A DNA stretch of 64,000 bases from Lateolabrax maculatus (taxonomy: Eukaryota > Chordata > Actinopteri > Acropomatiformes > Lateolabracidae), in assembly GCA_031216445.1 (NCBI GenBank), contig CM062215.1:1620001-1684000 (forward strand), read 5' to 3'. Below the pieces are notes generated by a model that did no database searches, had not been told where the DNA came from, and saw only the letters and a program-made list of their open reading frames with translations. This document shows, in pieces, positions 23,581 to 35,110 of the stretch (the stretch's first letter is position 1; every line of letters begins with the position of its first letter). Position numbers and translations under genes: made by a program.

Positions 23581-23632
23581 TGTGCAGCATATGCTCTGTT
23601 GTGTTTCTTTTGCCTATTCTTCTTCTTCTCAG

Positions 23633-23666
23633 TAAATGAAGAGCTGCCTGCAGATTCTCAGAACTG
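23633..23666 (+). other. Possible 5' UTR exon of the glycophorin-C-like gene
   Basis: CTTCTTCTTCTCAG (to 23632) looks like an acceptor and CTG|GTGAGT at 23666/23667 is a good donor. If joined to the acceptor at 24824, the ATG at 23636 makes only an 11-codon upstream frame that stops at the junction, so the segment would be leader. It may also be unrelated. Confidence 0.25.
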
Positions 23667-24824
23667 GTGAGTTTTTGAGGGGTTTGAAGTCTTGTTTTGT
23701 TTCATTTTTTTTTGTAAATCTTTGTCATATTTTTACTCGATGCAATGTGGCTGTGCAGAACAAGCTGCTGTACAAACTGACAGACAGTTACATCTGTTGT
23801 ACCTTTGTTTTTACTGTCACATTTAGTAATCAGTCGATAATCTCTGTGTGTGCTGTTAAAGTCGTGTATCCTCACTAAACCTAATTGTGCTGCTGTTCTC
23901 ATGTGAACAAGTAACTTCTGCTACAGTCTTAAATTAATTGATGTGTAGGTAAAGTAAAAACTTGAGAATCTGTAGAAGAGCCTGGAGAAGTTACAGTATA
24001 ACAGAATATAATCAGATTCAAATGACCTTAACGCTCTGAAGCTCAGAGATAGTTCTGTGAAGCATGACTCGTTATACAGACACTGACGCTTTGCATCCAT
24101 TTTTCTATCCTGTAATTAAGTTTTCAAGTCAAGAAAAAACGTCGTCTAGATGCTTCACAGAGAAGTTGAATAAACATAATCCTGCAGCTGCTTGTTCGTT
24201 TGGATGTTTAGAGGATGATTTCAAGTTCAAGTTGATCAAAATATGAAATAAAATAGAATATAACACTGTGGCAGACAGGTGGATACATAATAAGAGCAGG
24301 TTGTAGACAGGTATGTGCATAAATATGTATATATATAAATACTGTGATGGATAAACAGCTTGTAAAATAATTATATATACTTAGAAGTAAATGGATGTAA
24401 ACATTAAGTAACCAGGTGAGTAAGCAGGTGGAACCAGTGCAGTAGAATATGTATGTACAGTAACAGTAAGTACTATAAAGTAAACGTATGGCAGTAGTTT
24501 AGTAAAAAGTGGAAAGTGGCACCATGTAATGTATATTTTTGCACCTTTTACTGAAACCCTTCAACTTTAAATCACTGCCATTTTTGACAATTTAAAGCCA
24601 ATTCAATATACATACATACATACATTATAAAAAAAAAACTGCATTACTGTTGTGACAAAATTATTTGTGAGGCTGCAAAAATCGAGGAAAATTGAATTCA
24701 CTGTATAAGAAAAACTGCAAATAGATTTTTATATTAGAAGGGAAAAATTACCAATTACCAATTTATGAATATTTGATGAATAAGCTGACATAAATAGTTC
24801 ATATCATTAATTTTTTCTGCTCAG

Positions 24825-24924
24825 GTTAACGTCGTCATGGAGTTTTCCGTGACTCCCAGCCCTGCTGCTCCATATGAAACCCCCCCTCCTCGTACTGAGG
24901 CTGTGACCGACGTCGTGACGAAGG
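24825..24924 (+). other. gypc: gypc-like first coding exon
   Basis: The acceptor TTTTTTCTGCTCAG ends at 24824 and the donor GTATGT begins at 24925. It encodes the first 29 residues plus one base of the next codon. Confidence 0.75.
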
Positions 24925-27130
24925 GTATGTACATGTACATGAATGTGATCATGTGAGTCATCAGACATCAGAGAAACCATAAAATGAGACTTTCTGATAA
25001 AACGAAAATGATTTATTTCTGTTTGATGAGCATAAATTTTGGGGTAATTTGGAGGAAAAGGATTTGAATTCAGATTTAGGGGTGTTGTGTCAGTGAACCA
25101 CCAATACAAACTACTACTACTACTACTACTAACTACTGCACTGGTTCTGTTCAGTTTTCATTATAAAGTAAACCATTTGTAAATGATGCATCTGAAAGAT
25201 AAAATTTTGGCCTATATGTTAAGATTTGGCTCTTCTCTTGTTACTAATTCCAAATATTTTACTTTTCTTTCGCATTTCTTGGTAGAAAAACAGCTGAAAC
25301 AGAATTTAAATTAAATTAAATTAGAAGGAAAACTAAACTTAGAAAGAAAACCACTGAACTGATTGAATACATTTACTCAGTACTGTAAAAACAGTTTTGA
25401 GGTACTTTTATTTTCTCCTTCTTAACTTCTTCTTCATAACATTTCAGAGGGAAATAATGTTGTTTTTCCTGCAGTACATTTATCTGACATCTTTAGTTAC
25501 ACATTACTTTACAGATCCAGATTCATTTAAGATTTAACCAGTTGAACTTTTTCGATGGTTTCATTCAAATAACAGTTTGAGGCCCCAAAGAGGTAAAAAA
25601 TGTTAATTATTTTACAAAAAAAAAAAAAAACAAAGATTAGAGAAAACATTTGTGTTTCTTCTCTCCTCTTCCATTAATCATCTCACGCCCCCTCACGTTT
25701 ATCTGGTGACCCTTTGGAGGGGCCCGACCCTTGGGTTGGGAACCCCTGGACTAAACTAACTAACTGTACACAAAGTAGTTCAGACTAGCAATGGTGGAAG
25801 AAGCTTTTCCTCTTAGCTGCTGCCGTGGAAACAGTCGCCGGCGGGTATCAGTGTGTCAGCTCTTATCTCCACAGCGACAGACCCTGGAGGCGTCACGCTC
25901 ACTCCTTCCCATGCTCCTCTCCTGACATCAGGCTGATAAGACCCTCCCAGCAAAAGTATTTAGATCCTTTATTAACTAAAAGTACGGACACAACAAAGAA
26001 TTTGTGCACCACCCGAGTGAATGTGCTCAGTTACATTCCACCACTGAGGATCTAATGTGAATAAAAAGAGTCGGAGCCCCCTGAGGTGTCAAACCAGCCT
26101 CTGTCGTCTCGTCTCTGCACACACCGAGGCTTTAAATATAGACTAAGGGTGTTTGAATGCCATGCATGGTTGGAAAAAAATCAGCTGCCATGTGTCCCTC
26201 GACTAACTTTATAATGTGAACGACAACACATGGGCGTGGTGAAGAAACACTGAAACCTGATATGAAGATCTGAAGATTATGATGCATTTATAGGTTGAGA
26301 TAAGACTTTATTGATCCCCTGAGGCAAATTCAACACATTAATGCATCTGTAAGTATAATCTAGTAGAATTAATTTAGGTTCTTTTAGATATTTTTTCTTT
26401 TCAGTGTTTTAAAAGTAAATATTACCTGCTTGTTTCAGGAGGTTAAAGGTGTTTAATAAAACAATTTGACATTTTCAAGGATTGCATTCTAGAAAGCTGG
26501 ATTGTACATAAATACATGTTAATGTAGTTTTATTTTATTCACAGTTTATTCACATTTGTGTCTTTGCAGGCATCAACACAGACGATGGAGCTTTTGCAGC
26601 CTTACTTGGAGGTGAGAACTAAACTTCCTCATGATATTTGACAATGCTAACAGCTAAGAGACAGACACTAATATCAGGTCAAGTTCATTCCTTTAGTAGT
26701 TTTTCGGCACAAAGTCCTCTACAGTGCTTCTCTTCAACCAGAATCACACCATTTAAAGCTCAATTATGACTCTGGTTTGGCCACGACAATTTGATGCACA
26801 TTTTATCCGTTTTTGCATGTATCCACTCATTATTTCATTGTAATTCAACACACAATGTTCCATAGACAAAATGGAGAAAATTCAGTGACTACATGTTTGA
26901 GGATCTTTTAGTGGTCTTGACATTTAACACTCCTTGTAGGGATCATTGGTGCAGTGCTGCTGCTGCTTTTCTGCATGATGGTGGTGTTGCTGTGGTGTCT
27001 GTCCAGACATAAAGGCTCATACGTCACCAACGAGATGGATGAGGACGACGACGAAGACGACAATAAGTCAGTCGGTTCTCATACGGCGCTCCAAAGCAGG
27101 GAACCTCTGAAGATCAAGGAGGAAGAATAA
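24837..27130 (+). CDS. gypc: Glycophorin-C-like single-pass membrane protein (3 coding exons)
   Basis: Glycophorin C links the plasma membrane to the spectrin skeleton through protein 4.1. The exons 24837-24924, 26570-26611 and 26940-27130 join in phases 1 and 1, giving 106 aa. Residues 1-43 are a short Pro/Thr/Ser-rich ectodomain without a cleavable signal peptide or N-glycosylation sequon. About 44-65 is one hydrophobic segment. Then comes SRHKGSYVTNE, the FERM/4.1-binding juxtamembrane motif shared by glycophorin C, CASPR and CADM proteins. An acidic run (EMDEDDDEDD) and HTALQSREPLK follow, the latter aligning with the AALQGDPAL-type segment of mammalian GYPC. It ends KIKEEE and lacks the EYFI-type PDZ ligand. 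The start is the first ATG of the exon; the frame is open upstream to the acceptor, so a longer N-terminus is possible. A CADM/CASPR-derived paralogue is the alternative. Confidence 0.8.
25365..25545. mobile_element. hAT-type MITE fragment in gypc-like intron 1
   Basis: Family phrases ATACATTTACTCAGTACTGT, TTTTGAGGTACTTTTATTTT, CATTTCAGAGGGAAATA and ATTTATCTGACATCTTTAGT occur in the family order. Confidence 0.7.
25787..26046. mobile_element. hAT-type MITE with a GC-rich insert, gypc-like intron 1
   Basis: The 5' end CAATGGTGGAAGAAG (25787-25801) and 3' end TTCCACCACTG (26036-26046) are the family termini. Family sequence (GTATTTAGATCCTTTATTAA) resumes near 25954. Between them about 140 bp of GC-richer sequence does not belong to the family. 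Confidence 0.6.
26299..26335. mobile_element. Short LINE/SINE-tail-like fragment
   Basis: GATAAGACTTTATTGATCCC is the characteristic 3'-tail phrase of a common fish retroelement, recalled from memory. Only the tail remains. Confidence 0.4.
26570..26611 (+). other. gypc: gypc-like 42-nt symmetric coding exon
   Basis: Acceptor GTGTCTTTGCAG and donor GTGAGA. Both flanking introns are phase 1, so the exon can be skipped without a frameshift. It encodes the membrane-proximal outer segment (GINTDDGAFAALLG). Confidence 0.8.
26940..27130 (+). other. gypc: gypc-like last coding exon
   Basis: Acceptor CTCCTTGTAG ends at 26939. The exon encodes the transmembrane segment and the whole cytoplasmic tail and ends TAA at 27128-27130. 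The hexamer AATAAA overlaps the stop (27126-27131). Confidence 0.85.
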
Positions 27131-27470
27131 AGACAAAACAACTCGGAAACTAAAGACTATAGAGGACTAAAGAGGCTTTGTAACACGTGAAGGAATCTGT
27201 TTTTTATCATTTTTTGAAAGTAATCAACTCCCTGAAGCTGCACGAGGCAACTTTGCGCATTGCTGCCACCAAATGGCAGCAAAACAACAGTTTGACATGC
27301 AAGTCTTTCCCTGTAAAGCAGCACCGGCCATTTTATTTCATTACAAAACATGACCCTCGTGCAAGATTCACAACATTTTTGTGATTTTCTCACTAAATGT
27401 ATTTCTGATTCATATCTACCTGCCACACTAGTAATAGACCTGATCCAAAACGTCCTGAAAAATAAACATA
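27131..27470 (+). other. Probable gypc-like 3' UTR with poly(A) signal
   Basis: The first AATAAA clear of the coding region is at 27461-27466, giving a 3' UTR of about 350 nt. A one-mismatch CTCF-type core (CCACCAAATGGCA) lies within it at 27266-27278 on the + strand. Confidence 0.5.
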
Positions 27471-28435
27471 GTGCAGCTTTAAGTATCTTAAAACACAAAA
27501 ATGTCTCCTTTTGAAGAGTCACGACCATAAATTAAGTGGCATTAGCATCATTAATTTTCACCATTTCTCCTGCAGGCTTGTTATCTGTCACATGTACTGA
27601 ATCACAAGTTAAATCCTCCACCTGCTGGTTTCTGAACCTTCGCAGCTCCTGCAACTCTTCCACCAGACAAATCTTGATTTTTACAGCCGAGCAAACGTCC
27701 TGCCAAAGAGGCTGCGAGGCCAAACTAACCAGCTCACCAGACGCTGGTAAACATTCACAGGCATGTTAACTCTTAGCTGCTGGTGATTTTCCACCCTGGT
27801 TGTTTGTAATATTTTAAGCTCATGACAGTGAGTGACTCTGACTAACACACCACACTGTGATGAATCAGCTGTGAGGAATAATGTGAGTGTAAACTCTTGG
27901 CCAAGAGAGTTAATGTGGTCATTTTCCAACCTGAATTCAACCCGCAGGGACATTTTTTCTGCATGCTTTTTTTATTATTTGTTATGAATAACAAGAAATG
28001 GAAAGTCTTTTAGCGGTTAAAACACCAAACAAGGACATAAAAAAGAAAGAAAGGAGGAACAATACTTAGTTGCAATAATCAATTGTTTTCTACCATTAGA
28101 AATTAAGTTGAATAAGAAGAACTTTACTAACCTGTCACACTGTCTTTACACATTTTCTTGAGTAATTTTACTTACTAACAACTTATCAGAATAAAGTTTA
28201 CACTTTTTGACACAATGTCGTCATTTATTTGTGTGAGATTTTAGTGCCTCAAACTGCTCCATCTAGTGGTCATGCAAATGTCATATTTCAGAGCATTTCA
28301 GGGTCGATTTGAAGAAAACAGACACATGTTGCAAAGCAAGTAACACACTTCTAATATAAAAATATATACAAAAACGGTAACACTTTGTACAGTTTCCACA
28401 ATGAACACAATTTACTTTTATTTATATTTTATATG
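27471..28435. other. Intergenic, no gene recognised
   Basis: No gene seen. A one-mismatch CTCF-type core (CTCCATCTAGTGG, 28257-28269, minus strand) is followed at once by an octamer ATGCAAAT. Confidence 0.5.
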
Positions 28436-29000
28436 AAAAATGTTACTTAAGTAAAAGTATAATAATAAAAAGTAGTTATTATGTATTCTATCATTAGATT
28501 ATTATTCCTCATCATTCATGTAAAAGCAGGATTTTACTGCTCATTTTGAACTGTTTCGTATCGGACTGTAATTATTCTTTTCATTCTGGATCCATCTGCT
28601 GATTATTTTCTTCATTAATCCATTGATCATTGATGCTTTGGAAAAAAATAGTGAAATTAGTGAGATACAACAGAACGTTTGTTGTGTCCAACCAACAGTC
28701 CAAACCTCAACGTTATTAAAACCGATGAAATGATTTTACAGGAAAAAATGACTTTAACCAGTTTCAGCTGGACTTGTATAAACTGTCGGCTCATTTAATT
28801 TATAACAAAACCTCATATTTTATAAGCTCTTTGTGTGTTTTGTGCAAAAATCTTAATATGTAAAAAAACTAAAGTTGTCACATAATTGTAGTGAAGTAAA
28901 AAGTAGAATATTTCCCTCTGAAGTAGTGGATTAAAAGTAAAAAAGTGGCATGAAAGGAAATACTCCAGTACAAGCACCACGAATGAAAGCTTAGGTGTCG
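28436..29000 (+). mobile_element. hAT-type MITE, long copy with nested repeat
   Basis: Collinear with the copy at 36551-37238. Both carry ATTAGATTATTATTCCTCAT, CATTCTGGATCCATCTGCTG, a TTGTTGTGTCCAA segment and AATATTTCCCTCTGA. The middle part resembles the separate ATTAATCGAT-type repeat seen at 54000, suggesting an insertion nested in the ancestral element. Ends are eroded. Confidence 0.7.
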
Positions 29001-29157
29001 TACTTGAGTAACTGATGATACTTGATCCAGTCATCAGTGTTTGAAGAGTCACAATCATGATGAGGAAGAGTTTCTGGTAAACTGTTACCCAACAGATCAG
29101 CTGCGTCCAAAGCTTTATGTCGGTGCTGCCAGACTTTCATTAAAGGACAGATGATCT

Positions 29158-29159
<2 letters not shown>

Positions 29160-29192
<33 letters not shown>
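29160..29192. repeat. (GT)n microsatellite
   Basis: Pure GT run of 33 nt. Confidence 0.97.
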
Positions 29193-29193
<1 letters not shown>

Positions 29194-30415
29194 TCCCGTC
29201 GCCGGCTTCACTTTCAACCTTTGACCCCCGATGGAAGATACAGACGTCTTGCCAGGGTGTCTGGGATTTGTTTCTGGGTTTGAGTCATTCAGGACTTCTG
29301 GTAATTGTCGGGACGTTATGAGGAGATGAAGTGAACCTCGATGTGAAGCAGAGCAACAACAGAAGGAAGCAAAAACTCTTAACTGTGACATTTAAACCCA
29401 TAAAACTGCATTAAACACTTTAAACACACATTATTGTCACACGTTTTATTAGTTTTTCAGTATTTTATGACATTGTGTACAGTTTATAGTAAGAAATGCT
29501 TGGATTATTAATTAAATGAAGACGTGTTTCTTTCATTTATTGATAATTTTACGTTTTAAACTCTCACATCCTGCAGATTTACAAAAGAAAGTACGAAGGC
29601 GCAGTGCAAAATGTTTATCTTTGTGTTTAAAGCATCTTTATCTGTTTTTCTGCTCGCTACCAGTTAAACAGCAGGGATGAAACAATTAACAATCAAAAAT
29701 GATCAATAATAGTACTAGTAATAGTAGCCTAATAATATAATTAGAATTGGAGTGTTTTTACATTAATATGACTTTGTGCAGAGTTTATAATAAAATAAAT
29801 GTTTTCTTTATTCCTTAAATGTTAATTTACAGTCTCACCTCAAGCTGGAGCTTTTGATAATATCATATATGGATGTATTGTAGGTGTTCAAATTTCCTAT
29901 TTTTACTGAGTGCTTAAAGAACTTATCCTCCAAGTTGGCTTTAAAGTTGAGTTTGAAAGGTTATTTTTCACTTTTTAAATGTATTTAAATAGTGAGTGGG
30001 TAATATTCCTCATATTTTTGTGTTTTCGCCCGGTTCCTCTGGCTCCTATGTTCATGAATTAAATAAATGTGTAACAGGAACAGAACTCTAGGACAGAAAT
30101 TCAAACTTTAATCACTTTATTTTTCATCTTCTCAAAGCCTGAAAGCAAGAAAACTACAACTAAGTCAAAATGTGTCTGACTGTTACACCACCAGCGGCCT
30201 GCAGGTGGTGCTGCTGGACCAAAACGGAGCAGAAAACTGTTCACATTTAATAATCAATTACATTTATGATCAGTAACAAAATATAGGAAAAAACCTGAAG
30301 ATGAAGAAAATAAAAAAGAAAGAAAAATAAACTATATAAAATAGTAAATAAATAAATGAAAAGTAATTTGATCAAAGATACATTATTATTATCTAATCCT
30401 GTTTGTTATAGGAGG

Positions 30416-30417
<2 letters not shown>
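29193..30417. other. Intergenic, no gene recognised
   Basis: AT-rich. 30185-30215 has a small GC-rich inverted repeat (CCACC..GGTGG). Nothing else supported. Confidence 0.5.
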
Positions 30418-30451
<34 letters not shown>

Positions 30452-30578
30452 TCACAGCCTGAGTGGCAGGGTAAATATAAAGTCTCTGTGTGTTTATCGG
30501 CTAATAAAACCTGCAAATTAAAACCGTGTGACGCTCGTTAATGAACTGCCTTTAAACGAAACACACACACACACACAC
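30418..30578. repeat. Two (AC)n microsatellites
   Basis: AC runs at 30418-30450 and 30561-30578, separated by about 110 bp of unique sequence. Confidence 0.95.
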
Positions 30579-30689
30579 CAGAGCAGCCCTGTAACGGCTT
30601 AGTGGGCCACAAAATGAGCCACTTTGGACACAAAACAGTAGAGAAATACCAGGCGAGGATTAGTTTTGCATGCTACTTCCTTTCTTCCA

Positions 30690-30790
30690 AATTTGAGGTA
30701 CTCGTACTTTTTTCTTTTTTTACTCCACTGCATTTACCTGCAGTTACTTTACAAATTAAGATTTGTGCACATAAAATAAATCACATTCAC
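30690..30790. mobile_element. hAT-type MITE fragment
   Basis: TTTGAGGTACTCGTACTTTT, ACTCCACTGCATTTACCTGC and AGTTACTTTACAAATTAAGA are family phrases in family order. Confidence 0.65.
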
Positions 30791-31900
30791 AATCGCGCCT
30801 TTCTAAATTTTTGAGTATTTTGAATGGTTAAATATATGAAATAATGGTTTTTTGATGAATTAGTTTCCTTTAGAGAGCTTTTTCAGCCGACCAGAGGAGC
30901 TTCACTTAAACTTTTTAACATCTTGTCGTCTGCCAAAGCATCTTTCTAATCCCAGTTTGGCTGTTCTCGCCTCATTTATTCAGCCAAACCAAACACTGAA
31001 CTGTCTGCAGTCCATCAGGTGTCTGTCTGATTAATATGATGTGGCGGTGTGGTGGTTTAGTAGAGTGTTAGTCTGCTGGTAATGGCTGTAAATAACCCAA
31101 AACAGTTGAACCAGATACAGGAAAGGAGATTTACTTCACTTCTTGCAACAACAACTACTGCTTGTGCACTGAATAATAAATAACATTTTATGACATTTTG
31201 AGGTGCAAAGATTTTAAAAGTTAAATCCAATCTCTCTTTTTGTGAACTGAAATGAAGATTTAAACTATACAATACACTTGGAGCTCTTGTTATGCTCTCA
31301 GAAGTGAAGTAGATAAAAGTATGCAAGGCCCACATTCAAACCTTAAAACCACAGTTTTACAATGAGAGTTCTGGTCACGAGCCAAAAATAAACATAGAAA
31401 CTTTTAATGTTTTTGTCCTTGTTTTTTTAAAATACATATTTTAAATGTTTTAAATCATACTAAAAAATAACTAAAGAAGAAAATATAAACTGAATATTTA
31501 AGGCGTTAAACATTATAGCTACCCAAATACCGCTGAAAATGTGCATCAATCAAACTGACCTTTACGTATAAACTTAAAACTATATGAAATTAAACCTTTT
31601 GGAGACTCGTTAAAGTAGGAAAATAACCTTGACTCCATCTCTCTGATCTGCTGCCGTTCAGCTGTGCTTTATATGTATGTTTGTAGTTGGAGGCAAATCG
31701 GTGACTAATGCTGCAGTCAGATCAGAATTAGAGAATCTAAATTTATCTGAACGTTGCTGTGCAAAGCAGGAAACTGTGTGGGTGCACAGCAGCAGGGTGC
31801 CAACCGGTGCAGGTAGGTCGCACAAATTCGAAATGTATCAACAAAACCTTCCTGAACAATATTGTTATCTAATTACATAGTTTTCACCTGCAGTGTTCAG
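30791..31900. other. Intergenic, no gene recognised
   Basis: AT-rich with no exon or classifiable repeat recognised. Confidence 0.5.
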
Positions 31901-32427
31901 CAGTGGTGGAAGAAGTATTCTGGTCCAATACTTACATTGAGAAAAAACTCCACTTCAAGTAAGAGTCCTGCGTTCAAAACCGTACTTCAGAAAAAAATTG
32001 TATGATTTATCAGCTAAATGTACTTACAGTAGTAAAGTAAAAGTACTCATAGTGCAGTTAAATGTGTTTCCTATTATATATGATGTTTCTGGATTAATAT
32101 CCGCGCTGCATTCATGTGTCTGTTGCATTTTACTGCTGTAGATGTTAAAGATTGAGCTCATAAATTTCTTTATATCCTTTAGGGTAGTTTAATCTGCAGA
32201 AATGCATCATGGTCTATAAGATCATCATGTGTTTGTAGAGTCAACTTGCATCAGAAAAACTGTCTGTTTTCAGCTTTGTGACGATGTATTTTCCAGCTGA
32301 TCCGAGAGGGTTTGAAAGAGTTTATTTAGCTTAAGAAGGAGGACGATTTCCTCAGTACAAAAAAAGTAGTTAGTATGTAAATCTGTCAGACGTAGCGGAG
32401 TAGAAGAAGAAAGTACAATCACCACTG
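31901..32427 (+). mobile_element. hAT-type MITE, near-complete
   Basis: Begins CAGTGGTGGAAGAAGTATTC at 31901 and ends CACCACTG at 32427. The flanking 8-mers GTGTTCAG (31893-31900) and CTCTTCAG (32428-32435) agree at 6 of 8 positions, consistent with an aged 8-bp target duplication, the hAT hallmark. Confidence 0.75.
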
Positions 32428-34428
32428 CTCTTCAGACTTGGCACCAGCCAGCTGCCGAAGTGCTGATGTTTGGTTTAAGTAAACCTCAGAGAGCTGACTC
32501 ACAGAGAGTTCAGAGTGCACCTTTGAACTAAGCAATGTGATGGTTGATTAACTTTCAGTTTTATGAGGCTGCGTGTGTGACAACATCCCCGTTATTGGGA
32601 GTCGGCTGGTAACCGAGCAGGTGAGGACATAAAAAAACAAGTTCAAAGGCAAAGACTTGGACTTTGTCAGGTTTTTTCCCCCCTTCTTCATCACAGCCAT
32701 AACTGCATCCATTAAAGCCAAAACCGTCTTGAAGCGAAGGGGCTCGGATCTCCGCCAGGGTGGGAAAATTTCATCGGTGACTCACACGCTTGCTGTCTGT
32801 CCGATCAATTTGAGGGCTGAGCTGAGTTAACGGCATTCTCAATAACAACAGCACTGTGGCGGCCAAGGAAAGAAAGAGTTGAAATTGTTCTGAGGAAAGA
32901 AATCAAAGAGATAAAATACACTGTGAATTTCCCCAGAGAGCTGGGTGATTTCTCAACAGTCTTTTCTAGAGGTCCATTTTCCCACCCGGCAGTCTCTCAG
33001 GATCATTACTGGAATATGAATATATCCATTTTAATAACTGATTGATTTAACCTGGTACTGTGTCTAAAAAGACTCATTTCCTGCAGCCTCTTCCTGTTTT
33101 CCATTACTTTCCTGGCTTTCATCAGCTTGTAGAGATGTTCAGTTTCCCTCGTTCTCAAAGCAAATATGACAAAGTCCTTCGAGGAAAGAAGACTTGTGGG
33201 CCGCTAACCAATCTAGCTCCATCAGCTTATGCTTTACAACCCTGCCCATAGGGAGAGCAGTGCTGCAAAATAGGATAGAAACGAACATGCAACCTGTGAG
33301 ACCCGGGTTTGATTCCTAACTGATTTAAAATATATTTTACGTTTTGCCGCCAGACCAACCTTTCTGACGGGGAACTGAAGCCGTTCTATCGCTCTCTTCA
33401 AAGCCACCAGACTCTTTTGACTGAACAGTCATTTTACCTGGCAGAACACCAGAGTTATGGGAGTGGTATCGGGTGTTTTACCACTTTAGTTTGGATCCGA
33501 ACTGCATACAATAACACAAACAAACTATTCAACTGAGACCAGCAACTGACGTGTTCTGTAATGTTAAATTTACTGTTTTTGTCAAGGGAGTCTGGTGGCT
33601 TTGAAATAAGCATAGATTGGTATAACAACTTTAAAGAGGTTGAGAGTATAACATTATATCTATTATAGGTGGGTTTAATTATGTTGGATGATGGACTTTG
33701 GATGGTGTCAGATCTCCATATTTGTTTGGTTTTCAGAACTTATGTAGCTATTATTAATTACCAGGCCACATATACTGGATTTTCCAGAGAAAACCAGGTG
33801 TTAATCAAGACTTGGATGTTGATGTGAACCCTGTTTATTAGTTTATTTAACTGTTTAAGCTTCCTTTTAACCTGGCATGTTTTTCGATTTATGCAGGAAA
33901 AAGCTGAAACCTGAAAATGTGAAGGTTGGATTTCTGTTTATATTGGTCACATGATTCATTTTCACTCAACTACCCTGATTACACGTCACCACACTCTTCT
34001 TCACTGGTTTTTAATGCACATGTTAGGAAAAACTCACACCTTTATGACTCTTTCTAGTATGTGGACTTCATGTACAGTAAATCCCAACAGAACTCCATTC
34101 AATTTTAACCCAATTTTAAGGTATAATCAGCCACAATAAGTGGAAACACCTGTGTGGGTTTGCACACACAGAGTACAGAGGACAATGAGAAAAACGCCAA
34201 TGAGTCCAATGTCAGTCAACAATGTCAACAATGTCAACAGGAGAAATTTGGGCACCCTTGACTTTTGAGGCCCTTCCTGGAAAGCCCTGGAAAAGAGTCG
34301 ACTAGTAAAAACAAGGAAATTATTTGAGAGCAGAGAAGGAGATGGAAGAGAGATGGAGTCCCAAACCTCAGATTTTATTTTGAAGGGGTGACTGAGTTCA
34401 TGGGAAGCCGCCATCACATCGCTCATGA

Positions 34429-34429
<1 letters not shown>
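32428..34429. other. Intergenic, no gene recognised
   Basis: No gene. 32560-32900 is GC-richer and might be conserved noncoding DNA. Around 33283-33325 a phrase ending GACCCGGGTTTGATTCC resembles a tRNA B-box and may be a SINE relic. Confidence 0.45.
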
Positions 34430-34466
<37 letters not shown>

Positions 34467-34716
34467 GTCCGAAACACACACACTCACAATTTACACAGTC
34501 ATACACCACAGCTCATGTGTGTATGTGTGTGTGTGTGTGTGTGTGGGGAAGTTAATCAACCCCAGATGAGCGAAGAGGCCTAGACGAGCCGAGTCACAGA
34601 GTGTGTGTGTGTGTAAAAGCAGTAATAACAGTCTGGGCAGGCGGAGTTCGACCCAAAGGCCGGCCCCCCAAAACTTTCGGGCCCCGGGCCGACACACACA
34701 CACACACACACGCGTG

Positions 34717-34745
<29 letters not shown>
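34430..34745. repeat. Cluster of TG and CA microsatellites
   Basis: TG runs at 34430-34464, 34516-34545 and 34601-34614 are followed by CA runs at 34692-34710 and 34717-34740, with an internal CGCGTG. The opposing orientation makes long-range foldback possible. Confidence 0.95.
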
Positions 34746-34749
<4 letters not shown>

Positions 34750-34817
34750 ACAGCTGAAGTCACCACCTGAGAATGTGGGGACAAGAGGGCCGAAGCAGCA
34801 CCTTAGCGTGCGAATGG

Positions 34818-34925
34818 AGCTAAATACATTTACTCAAGTACTGTGAGTACAAATTCTGCTCCACTACATTCATCTGACTCTGCAAATCAACATTTTTGCA
34901 GACAAAACTCACAAAGAGCTTCTGA
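34818..34925. mobile_element. hAT-type MITE fragment
   Basis: AATACATTTACTCAAGTACT, then CTCCACTACATTCATCTGAC. This is the reverse half of the family, truncated. Confidence 0.65.
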
Positions 34926-34957
34926 AAAGATGATGCTTTGTTATGAATTTAACTGCA

Positions 34958-35110
34958 GCTTAAGCAATGAGTCGATTAATCAATGAGTCCATTGACAGAA
35001 AATGTATCGGCAATTATTCATCAATTACGTAATTTTTCATGTAAAAACATTTCATGGTTGCAGCTCCTCAGATGTGAAGATTTGCTGCTTTTACAGAAGA
35101 TGGTATCATA
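34958..35110. mobile_element. ATTAATCGAT-type dispersed repeat
   Basis: GAGTCGATTAATCAATGAGT, ATTGACAGAAAATGTATCGG and GATGTGAAGATTTGCTGCTT are phrases of a common teleost repeat I recall. Class unsure. Confidence 0.55.

Noticed and set aside
23192..23590. 132-codon minus-strand frame
   Set aside because: Made largely of Thr-His/Val-Cys runs from CA/TG microsatellites.
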